Positions 1 to 4,975 of a stretch of 5,744 bases of DNA are shown one piece after another. The notes under the pieces are model-generated. The model ran no database searches, was not told the DNA's origin, and saw nothing but the letters and a program-made list of their open reading frames with translations. A program made the position numbers and the translations under genes. The stretch spans positions 1-5,744 of the forward strand of contig JANYHX010000202.1 in the NCBI GenBank assembly GCA_025362155.1. The letters are read 5' to 3'. Positions within the stretch are counted from its first letter, which is position 1; every line of letters begins with the position of its first letter. The stretch is from Gallionella sp. (lineage in GTDB: Bacteria > Pseudomonadota > Gammaproteobacteria > Burkholderiales > Gallionellaceae).

Positions 1-141
1 TTCGATCCGGTGCGTCACGGTGGTGAATATTTTGGCGTGGTGTATGAACGGCTCAACCAGATCATTCAGGTTAAAGTCTGCGCGGCAAGAAGAAAAGCGG
101 CGCCAGAATATACGGCATTTTTGCCATCTACTTTACGTTAG
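1..141 (+). CDS. 3' end of an unidentified gene (46 C-terminal residues)
   Basis: Frame 1 is open from the window edge to TAG at 139-141 and encodes 46 residues beginning FDPVRHGGEYFGVVYERLNQ. Codon choice over the first ~25 codons looks like real coding sequence. The last ~20 residues are basic and less convincing as a folded domain. I do not recognise the family. The final codons are TTA CGT TAG. The TAG lies inside the cassette junction (G137|T138), so its last three bases come from the inserted cassette. Without the cassette the same frame would end CGT TAA, using bases 698-700, and the protein would be unchanged. The gene runs in the same direction as the cassette gene, so its transcripts could read into the cassette. 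An alternative is that this is itself the end of an earlier cassette, but no convincing attC precedes the junction. Confidence 0.6.
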   Translation, partial: FDPVRHGGEYFGVVYERLNQIIQVKVCAARRKAAPEYTAFLPSTLR

Positions 142-144
142 AGC
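137..144 (+). other. Left cassette junction / R' core site (G|TTAGAGC)
   Basis: GTTAGAGC fits the integron core GTTRRRY at six of its seven positions (the seventh base is G instead of a pyrimidine). Integrases of this family cut between G and the first T. G137 would then belong to the original target and T138 onward to the cassette. The eight bases are the perfect reverse complement of 638-645. Confidence 0.75.
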
Positions 145-169
145 ACACTATAGCTGTCACCCACACTTT

Positions 170-174
170 AGGAG
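170..174 (+). promoter_or_regulatory. Ribosome binding site of the cassette gene
   Basis: AGGAG lies five bases before the ATG at 180, a near-ideal Shine-Dalgarno. It fixes the start and indicates that the cassette carries its own translation signal. No convincing sigma70 promoter is seen between the junction and the ATG, so transcription probably comes from upstream. Confidence 0.8.
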
Positions 175-179
175 TAGAA

Positions 180-611
180 ATGACGCACGAATCTAGGAAT
201 GATGTTGGCGAAGAACTCTACGAGGAAGGTATGAAATACAATTGGCGTCAAAGTGAATCGCCCGCGAATGCCGCATTGTCACGTGCTACTCTTGAACGTG
301 CAGCCGCTACAGGGCATACCAAGGCAATTCGAGAGGTTGCAGAAATGATGTTTCAAGGTTCGGGTGGCCCCAAGAACCAGGAACACGCGCTTTGGCTAAA
401 GTGGTCAGCTTTCGTTCGTGGCGACAGCGACGCACTCGAGGAGTTATCGGCCCTGCTCGAAAGCTACGCCGAATCTATGCCTCAACCAAATGATCGGCAA
501 CGTGCGAGTGACGCCGCGCGTAAGACCGAAGAAGCAGCCGAGCGTCTTGCTTGGCTTCAGAGCTACCTTCACGGTGTGGCTCGTCTAAGTCTCGCCAATC
601 GTGAGCAATAA
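180..611 (+). CDS. Sel1-like repeat protein, cassette-encoded
   Basis: The product is 143 aa, small, soluble and acidic-to-neutral, with no signal peptide or membrane segment. Residues ~45-81 fit one Sel1-like repeat, the TPR-like helix pair with a glycine turn. The repeat runs from GHTKAIREVAEMMFQG, through a short GGPKN turn, to the amphipathic helix EHALWLKWSAFVRGD. The ends of adjacent, more degenerate repeats appear at ~30-44 (ALSRATLERAAATG) and ~82-95 (SDALEELSALLESY). The C-terminal third (~105-140) is predicted helical and rich in Ala, Arg and Glu. Sel1 repeats usually mediate protein-protein contacts, and no catalytic motif is visible. The gene is the only one in the integron cassette and has its own AGGAG ribosome site. 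Its partner and role cannot be told from sequence. Cassette genes are often adaptive or toxin/immunity-like, but nothing here shows that. The fold call is moderately sure; function is unknown. Confidence 0.85.
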   Translation: MTHESRNDVGEELYEEGMKYNWRQSESPANAALSRATLERAAATGHTKAIREVAEMMFQGSGGPKNQEHALWLKWSAFVRGDSDALEELSALLESYAESMPQPNDRQRASDAARKTEEAAERLAWLQSYLHGVARLSLANREQ

Positions 612-637
612 AATACCCATGGAGCCCATGTAAGTGC

Positions 638-702
638 GCTCTAACCCGGCGTTCGAGCGGGACTCGCCAGAAGCGGGCGAACCCCTCAATTTTAGGTTAA
701 CC
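638..702 (+). other. attC recombination site of the cassette
   Basis: This is a 65-bp imperfect palindrome. The R'' box is GCTCTAAC (638-645) and the R' box is GTTAACC (696-702), with G696|T697 as the cleavage point. The inner arms are 652-661 (TTCGAGCGGG) and 682-689 (CCCCTCAA). They pair as TT-GAG-GGG-like helices if C654 and C658 are left out. An apical stem, TCGCC (664-668) with GGCGA (676-680), closes a seven-base loop. A662, C663 and A681 form a small internal loop. Unpaired bases on one arm only are a hallmark of attC: on the bottom strand they are extrahelical Gs, which direct integrase to that strand. R'' pairs perfectly with the cassette's own 5' end, not with GTTAACC, because R' here belongs to the flanking DNA. 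Confidence 0.8.
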
Positions 703-1596
703 GGCTACTAACAACAATTTCCGCATTATCTGCTCCGCTTTTCTTGCATACCCGCCGCCAAATAAATTGGCGTGGTTGAGGATATGGTACAGGTTGTATA
801 ACTCGCGACGCGCGGCATAGCCTAAATCCAGCGGATACGCGACACGATAGGCGGCGTAAAAATCTGCTGAATATCCGCCAAATAATTCCGTCATCGCGAG
901 ATCGCATTCGCGGTCACCATAATAAGTTGCGGGGTCGAAAATCGTCGGCGTGCCGTCTGCAAGAAATGCGTGGTTGCCGCTCCACAGGTCGCCGTGCAAC
1001 AGCGAGGGTTGTGGGGTATATCCTGCGAAGAAGGCGGGCAGGGCGTCCATCAGCTTTTCACCGAAGCGCTGTAACTGTCCGCCGTAGCCATTCTGCGCCG
1101 CGAGGCGCAATTGAAAACCCAGGCGTTGTTCGCGCCAAAAATCTATCCAATCTGCTTTTCCATTTTTTGGCCATGCATTCGGCTGCGGCGTGGTACCGAT
1201 AAAATTATCATGCGAAAAACCAAAGCTATTTCCCATGCAACGATGCAACATGGCGAGCTGTTCGCCGAGCAGTTTTGCATTGCCGCGTGAATTCAGCTCC
1301 AGATATTCCAGCACCAAGTAGCTTTGTCCGCTTGCGCTGCCTTGGGCAATTGATTGCGGCACACGTATCGTGTTGGTCGCGGCGATCGCAGCTAATCCTT
1401 TTTCTTCGGCAGCAAACATGGCCAGATGCTGCGCATCATTGAGCTTGAGGAAATAAAGCGCGCCGTCTGTTCCTTCCAACAGGTAGGCTTCATTGATGCT
1501 GCCGCCCCCCACGGGCATCGAATTGCGCAGCGTGAAAGAACGACGTGTTGCATCGCTGATGACAGCGGAAATATGTGTGAGGAGTTTGGGATTCAC
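697..1596 (-). CDS. Fructosamine/ketosamine-3-kinase family protein
   Basis: The product is 299 aa from a GTG start, close to the usual ~290 of the fructosamine kinase family (E. coli YniA-like). These enzymes phosphorylate the sugar of Amadori (ketoamine) adducts on proteins or small amines, making them unstable so that the amine is freed. Visible motifs are the glycine-rich loop VGGGSINEAY (29-38), the ATP lysine in FLKLN (K51), the Glu pair 64-65, the hinge LVLEYLEL (94-101), the catalytic loop HGDLWSGN (201-208, D203, N208), and the metal motif IFDPATYYGDRE (219-230). All key residues are intact. The frame stays open upstream to 1893, but that extension is antisense-like low-quality protein lying inside the VOC gene. 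The GTG overlaps the VOC stop as GTGA, and AAGG stands only one base before it, so translation is likely coupled. The TAA stop (697-699) is the first three bases after the cassette, so the insertion did not change the protein. Confidence 0.93.
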   Translation of the reverse strand: MNPKLLTHISAVISDATRRSFTLRNSMPVGGGSINEAYLLEGTDGALYFLKLNDAQHLAMFAAEEKGLAAIAATNTIRVPQSIAQGSASGQSYLVLEYLELNSRGNAKLLGEQLAMLHRCMGNSFGFSHDNFIGTTPQPNAWPKNGKADWIDFWREQRLGFQLRLAAQNGYGGQLQRFGEKLMDALPAFFAGYTPQPSLLHGDLWSGNHAFLADGTPTIFDPATYYGDRECDLAMTELFGGYSADFYAAYRVAYPLDLGYAARRELYNLYHILNHANLFGGGYARKAEQIMRKLLLVAG

Positions 1597-2030
1597 GCCT
1601 TGAATCGCAGATCGCCGTGTTCGGTGAATTCGAACATCTGTCCCCAGGCCACTTCCCAATAATATCCGTCCGGGTCGGTAAAGTAGCCGCTGAAGCCTCC
1701 CCAGAAGGTGTCCTGCGGAATTTTGGCGATATGCGCGCCCGCATCCGCGACACGGGAAAAAATGTTCATGATCTCTTCCTTGCTGCGCGCGTTGTAGGCT
1801 AGGGAGAAGCCACGAAATGTGTTGGGTGCGGGCAGTTCCACTTCCTCGGCAATGTCCTCGGCGAGCTTTTCCAGCGGGTAGAGCGAGAGCCACACGCCGG
1901 GCAACGGGATGAAGGTGACGCCCTCATATTGCGTGATGGGCGGAGTGGCGAATATTTCGCGGTAAAAAGCTGTGGCGCGTGCAAGATCAGCTACGCCGAG
2001 GGTAATGACAGTCATGCGCGGAATTTTCAT
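1593..2030 (-). CDS. VOC-superfamily (glyoxalase-fold) protein without most metal ligands
   Basis: The product is 145 aa, a single two-module VOC domain. The first module begins VITLGVADLARATAFYREIF (8-27), the usual strand followed by the DLxxxxxFY helix. The second ends in YFTDPDGYYWEVAW (116-129), the typical FxDPDGxxxE strand. By eye against E. coli glyoxalase I, three of the four metal ligands are replaced (H5 by V8, E56 by about S49, H74 by F75), and only the last Glu (E126) remains. It is therefore unlikely to be a classical GloA and may bind a ligand or catalyse something else. The ATG at 2030 is chosen because GGGA lies about eight bases upstream; the next ATG (M6) lacks a ribosome site. 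The gene starts 47 bp after the PfkB kinase and overlaps the fructosamine kinase start, indicating one operon. The domain call is sure; substrate is unknown. Confidence 0.9.
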   Translation of the reverse strand: MKIPRMTVITLGVADLARATAFYREIFATPPITQYEGVTFIPLPGVWLSLYPLEKLAEDIAEEVELPAPNTFRGFSLAYNARSKEEIMNIFSRVADAGAHIAKIPQDTFWGGFSGYFTDPDGYYWEVAWGQMFEFTEHGDLRFKA

Positions 2031-2050
2031 TTCAGATCCCGATGATTTTT

Positions 2051-2071
2051 CATTCCCACATTGCAGGAATG
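2051..2071. repeat. Small inverted repeat between the PfkB kinase and VOC genes
   Basis: CATTCC (2051-2056) and GGAATG (2066-2071) form a six-pair stem with a nine-base loop in the 47-bp gap. On the minus-strand transcript it is followed by A residues, not U, so it is not an intrinsic terminator. It might affect mRNA stability or be chance. Confidence 0.3.
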
Positions 2072-2077
2072 CTTTGG

Positions 2078-3016
2078 CTAAATTTGGATGTCATACCCGA
2101 AGTGCTGATGAAACTGGGCACACAATTCCTCGCGGGTCAGCGCGTGATTCTGTCCACCACGGCTGGCGATTTTAATCGTACCCATCAGCGAGGCAAGCCG
2201 TCCGGTAGTATCCCAATCCCAACCCTGCTGTATGCCATACAGCAGGCCTGCGCGATAGGCATCACCGCAGCCGGTGGGGTCGAGCAGTGCTGTGGGCTTG
2301 GCGCAGGGGATGATAATTTCCTTGCCGTCAGTATAGATGGTCGAACCTTCGCCGCCACGTGTGATGACGAATGCGCGTTTGCCCTTGGCAAGCTCTGCAA
2401 TTTTTTTGCCGGTCTTGTCCTGCAGCAGTTGCGCTTCGTAATCGTTCACCGTCACGTAATCGGCTTGCGCGACAAAACGCAGCAATTCATCACCGCTGAA
2501 CATCGGCATGCCTTGGCCCGGATCGAATACCCACGGAATTCCGGCTTCATGAAATTCACGCGCGTGTTGCAACATGCCTTCGCGTCCATCCGGCGAAACA
2601 ATACCCAAGGCGACACTCTTCGCATCGCTGACATGATTCTGCTCGGAAAAACTCATCGCGCCGGGATGGAAAGCAGTGATCTGGTTATCGTCCAAATCGG
2701 TAGTGATAAACGCTTGTCCGGTAAAGCTGCCGGAGATGTGGCGGATGTGCGCCTGGGTCAAACCGAGTTTTTCCAAACGCAGCACATAGGTAGAAAAATC
2801 GTCGCCCACCGTTGCCATGATCAGCGGATTGCCGCCGAGCAGCTTGAGGTTGTAAGCGATGTTGCCCGCACAACCCCCGAACTCGCGGCGCATCTCCGGC
2901 ACCAGGAAGGCCACATTCAGCATATGTATTTTTTCTGGCAGGATGTGCTTTTTGAATTGATCCTGAAACACCATGATGGTGTCGTAAGCCATCGAACCGC
3001 AAATCAGAGTGTGCAT
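2078..3016 (-). CDS. PfkB-family carbohydrate/nucleoside kinase
   Basis: The product is 312 aa, normal for the ribokinase/PfkB family, which transfers phosphate from ATP to a sugar or nucleoside hydroxyl. The N-terminal signature region is FGGCAGNIAYNLKLLGG (46-62), followed by the GDD at 71-73. The family NxxE motif is NDYE (191-194). Near the C-terminus, TRGGEGS (219-225) is the usual ATP-site segment and DPTGCGDAYRAG (246-257) is the second PfkB signature, with the anion hole GCGD and catalytic base D252. The family is sure. The substrate is not: the overall form resembles adenosine-kinase-like and ribokinase-like bacterial members. The start at 3016 has a strong site, AAGGTG five bases upstream (3022-3027). 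It is the first gene of the likely minus-strand operon with the VOC and fructosamine kinase genes. Confidence 0.93.
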   Translation of the reverse strand: MHTLICGSMAYDTIMVFQDQFKKHILPEKIHMLNVAFLVPEMRREFGGCAGNIAYNLKLLGGNPLIMATVGDDFSTYVLRLEKLGLTQAHIRHISGSFTGQAFITTDLDDNQITAFHPGAMSFSEQNHVSDAKSVALGIVSPDGREGMLQHAREFHEAGIPWVFDPGQGMPMFSGDELLRFVAQADYVTVNDYEAQLLQDKTGKKIAELAKGKRAFVITRGGEGSTIYTDGKEIIIPCAKPTALLDPTGCGDAYRAGLLYGIQQGWDWDTTGRLASLMGTIKIASRGGQNHALTREELCAQFHQHFGYDIQI

Positions 3017-3021
3017 CGCAA

Positions 3022-3053
3022 CACCTTAGCCGGATTAAAGGGCGCAAATTGTA
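3022..3053 (-). promoter_or_regulatory. Candidate -10 element and ribosome site of the PfkB operon
   Basis: Read on the minus strand, TACAAT (3048-3053) matches five of six bases of the sigma70 -10 element and would start transcription about 25 bases before the ATG at 3016. AAGGTG (3022-3027) is the ribosome site. No good -35 is found 16-18 bases upstream, so the promoter part is tentative. Confidence 0.4.
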
Positions 3054-3096
3054 ACACCAGGCCACGGCCGTTTTGTGGGGAAGCTATCCTTGCCGG

Positions 3097-3125
3097 TTGC
3101 TTAGCCGTTTGAAATCCCCGATAAT
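3097..3125 (+). promoter_or_regulatory. Candidate promoter of the glycosyltransferase operon
   Basis: TTGCTT (3097-3102) and GATAAT (3120-3125) are 17 bases apart, the ideal sigma70 spacing. The -10 matches five of six bases; the -35 keeps only TTG. Transcription would start near 3132, leaving a leader of about 80 bases before the ATG at 3213. The rest of the 196-bp divergent region (3017-3212) shows no other clear operator or RNA element. Confidence 0.4.
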
Positions 3126-3212
3126 TTGTCGGCTGTTGAATCATGCTGGATAAAATTCCTTTCTCAGATTTACCCTCGCCTTATCGGCACAACCATCGGC
3201 GACACTATTCAG

Positions 3213-4439
3213 ATGAACATCAATTTTCAGCGCGCGGTTGACCGATATGCAGGCGTGCCCATCTGCGCTTTGCTCTCGCTGGTGAACCGTGTGGTGTCCA
3301 ATGAACCGGACGGCATCACGCCAAAAAATATTCTGGTCATTCTGCTGTCTGAAATGGGCAGCCTGGTGTTGGCGCACCCGATGTTCATGCGCTTGAAGCA
3401 GCAATACCCGGAGGCCAATATCCATGTGTTGATGTTCGCCAAAAACCGTGAGGTGCTTGATCTACTCAACGTGGTTCCCCACGAGAACATATTGACGCTG
3501 GATGACAGTTCGCTGAAAGGGTTGATAGTCGACAGCCTCAAGGCGATACGCGCGATGCACAGACTTAAAATCGATGCAGTGATCGATTGCGAACTGTTTG
3601 CGCGCATCAGCAGTATCTTCTCTTATTTGTCGGGTGCGTCTTTTAGAGTGGGCTTTCATCGCCATACTCAGGAAGGTTTGTATCGCGGCTCGTTCATCAA
3701 TCGCCCGGTGCTGTACAACCCGTACCGGCATTTGACGCAACAATTTTTGACGCTGGCCTCCGCGCTGGAATCAACCACCGAGCCGATCGCCAAGCTGTTT
3801 CCCGCGCCCTATACCGGCAAGGTGCCGGTGGTGGAGTTTTCCAATGAGGAATTAGCTGAGACACACAGAGAGTTGCATAATTTTTTTCCGGCGATCAGGG
3901 ATAAGAAACTGGTGTTGATCTACCCGAGCGGCGGCGTCCTGCCAATACGTGCCTGGCCGCTCAAAAGCTATTTCCAGTTGAGCAAAACTTTGCTGGATGA
4001 TGGCTATGCAGTCGGCGTGATCGGCATGAAAGGCGACCGCGAGATCGCGCAGGCCGTGGTGGATCATTGCAAGACTCCAGCCTGTATCAATCTGGCCGGA
4101 TATACCAAATCGGTGCGACATCTGTTGGCGGTGTTCCATCGTGCCTCGTTGCTGGTCACCAACGATGGTGGGCCGGGACAATTCGCGGCGCTGACGCCAC
4201 AATTGCCTGCTATCATTTTCTTCGGCCCTGAGACACCGATGCTGTACAAATCACTGGGCGACAATGCTTATTGCTTCTATCGCCACCTGCCTTGCTCACC
4301 CTGTCTCACCGCTTACAACCATCGCACCTCGCCCTGCGATGGCGATAACCAGTGCCTAAAGCAGATTACGGTCGAGCAGGTGCTGACGAAGGCGCACGAA
4401 ATGCTGGGTGCGGCGCCTGCGGATCGGAAGTCTGCATGA
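3213..4439 (+). CDS. Glycosyltransferase family 9 (heptosyltransferase-like)
   Basis: The product is 408 aa from ATG 3213. GT9 enzymes transfer heptose or a related sugar from an ADP-sugar to LPS core at the inner membrane's cytoplasmic face. The N-terminal domain has KNILVILLSEMGSLVLAHPM (38-57), matching the usual ILxxxxxxxGDxxxxxP acceptor-side strand-loop, though with S50 in place of the common Asp. The C-terminal domain has YPSGG (237-241), then VTNDGGPGQFAAL (315-327) and FFGPETPMLY (336-345), the nucleotide-sugar site. A cysteine set, CSPC (361-364), C375 and C381, follows, as in many heptosyltransferases. A TTG at 3126 would add 29 residues, but it has no ribosome site and the extra sequence is not family-like. 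ATG 3213 has only a weak GGCGA upstream. Its stop overlaps the GtrA start as ATGA. The family is sure; the sugar and acceptor are not known. Confidence 0.9.
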   Translation: MNINFQRAVDRYAGVPICALLSLVNRVVSNEPDGITPKNILVILLSEMGSLVLAHPMFMRLKQQYPEANIHVLMFAKNREVLDLLNVVPHENILTLDDSSLKGLIVDSLKAIRAMHRLKIDAVIDCELFARISSIFSYLSGASFRVGFHRHTQEGLYRGSFINRPVLYNPYRHLTQQFLTLASALESTTEPIAKLFPAPYTGKVPVVEFSNEELAETHRELHNFFPAIRDKKLVLIYPSGGVLPIRAWPLKSYFQLSKTLLDDGYAVGVIGMKGDREIAQAVVDHCKTPACINLAGYTKSVRHLLAVFHRASLLVTNDGGPGQFAALTPQLPAIIFFGPETPMLYKSLGDNAYCFYRHLPCSPCLTAYNHRTSPCDGDNQCLKQITVEQVLTKAHEMLGAAPADRKSA

Positions 4440-4975
4440 GCTTGATCACACGGCTCACCGGCCATCCGGTGACGGCCTGGATATTCAGGAAACGCTTCAT
4501 GAAATTCGGCACCGTGGGCGCGTCGGGGGTAGTAGTCAACCTGAGCGTGTTGTATCTCTGCCAAGAATTCCTGTTCGTCGCGATTCAATCTCCCAATATG
4601 CGATTGAACGTGTCTTTGGCGGCAGCGATTTTCTGCGCGACCGTGAATAATTTTTTCTGGAACCGCGCCTGGACCTGGCGTGACCGTTTTCATCATCCCG
4701 ACAAACATTTGCTGCTTCACTTCGGTCAATACGCGCTGGCTTGTTGGGTGGGCATTGTGCTGCAAGTGCTGTTGACCAAGCTACTGGTAGTGTATGTGTA
4801 TTACATCATTGCCAATGCTGCGGCCATCGTACTGGCCAGCGGGTTTAATTTTCTGGTGAATAATTTCTGGACGTTCCGCAGCCATAAGCCGGTAGATGAA
4901 ATCGCATTACCCATAATCCCCGAGCGTAAGCCTGATTCTGGGCCGGGCTCTGAACAGGAAATCGGCAACAAATGA
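4436..4975 (+). CDS. GtrA-family membrane protein
   Basis: The product is 179 aa with four hydrophobic helices (about 24-48, 58-78, 94-117, 119-141), the GtrA layout. The two signature repeats are present: NNFFWNRAWTWR (71-82) after helix 2 and NFLVNNFWTFR (138-148) after helix 4. GtrA proteins are thought to help move or present undecaprenyl-phosphate-linked sugars across the inner membrane. The C-terminal tail (~150-179) is hydrophilic and rich in Pro, Glu and Lys, and looks disordered. The ATG at 4436 overlaps the GT9 stop (ATGA) and has GGAAG five bases upstream. The same frame is open back to 4352, but that stretch is within the GT9 gene and not GtrA-like. The gene ends in another ATGA overlap with the next one, so the three genes are probably translated as a coupled unit. 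Confidence 0.93.
   Translation: MSLITRLTGHPVTAWIFRKRFMKFGTVGASGVVVNLSVLYLCQEFLFVAIQSPNMRLNVSLAAAIFCATVNNFFWNRAWTWRDRFHHPDKHLLLHFGQYALACWVGIVLQVLLTKLLVVYVYYIIANAAAIVLASGFNFLVNNFWTFRSHKPVDEIALPIIPERKPDSGPGSEQEIGNK

Larger units (their letters stand above)
138..696 (+). mobile_element. Single integron gene cassette
   Basis: The segment has the full architecture of an integron cassette. A G|TTAGAGC junction stands at its left edge, one gene (180-611) starts 42 bp inside it, and an attC-like site begins 27 bp after the stop. The right edge is a second G|TT point, at 696/697. The left core GTTAGAGC (137-144) is the exact reverse complement of GCTCTAAC (638-645). This is the expected relation when the two halves of the attC simple site come from the two ends of one circular cassette. 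The size, 559 bp, is normal for a cassette. No integron integrase gene or second attC is visible. It is therefore either a lone cassette inserted at a secondary site or the last cassette of an array lying outside the window. Assignment is from motif and structure by eye; no covariance-model search was possible. Confidence 0.82.

Noticed and set aside
114..125. GGCA-TTTT-TGCC hairpin as an intrinsic terminator
   Set aside because: The stem is only four pairs, there is no following T-run, and it lies inside the coding frame.
51..144. A second attC ending at the left junction, with GCTCAAC (51-57) as R''
   Set aside because: TAAAGT/ACTTTA and GGCAA/TTGCC can pair here, but the arms are very asymmetric (14 bases on one side of the R box, one on the other), and the stretch lies in an open reading frame. 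It is not convincing as attC.
126..154. A promoter inside the cassette with TATAGC as -10
   Set aside because: No -35-like hexamer stands 16-18 bases upstream, and the -10 match is weak.
638..702. attC hairpin acting as a terminator for the fructosamine kinase gene
   Set aside because: On the minus-strand transcript the hairpin is not followed by a U-run, and its bulged-base pattern fits recombination better. A mild transcriptional effect cannot be excluded.
1597..1893. Long N-terminal extension of the fructosamine kinase (398 aa form)
   Set aside because: It lies inside the VOC gene in another frame, has Arg/Gly-rich non-domain sequence, and the 299-aa form matches the family length.
2042..3112. 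Open frame of 356 codons on the plus strand
   Set aside because: It is antisense to the PfkB kinase, whose motifs are complete; its product shows no domain.
3126..3212. TTG start adding 29 residues to the GT9 enzyme
   Set aside because: There is no ribosome site, the added sequence is not GT9-like, and it would overlap the proposed promoter region.
4352..4435. Upstream start for the GtrA protein
   Set aside because: It overlaps the GT9 gene, is Gly/Cys-rich and not membrane-like, whereas ATG 4436 has a ribosome site and an ATGA junction.
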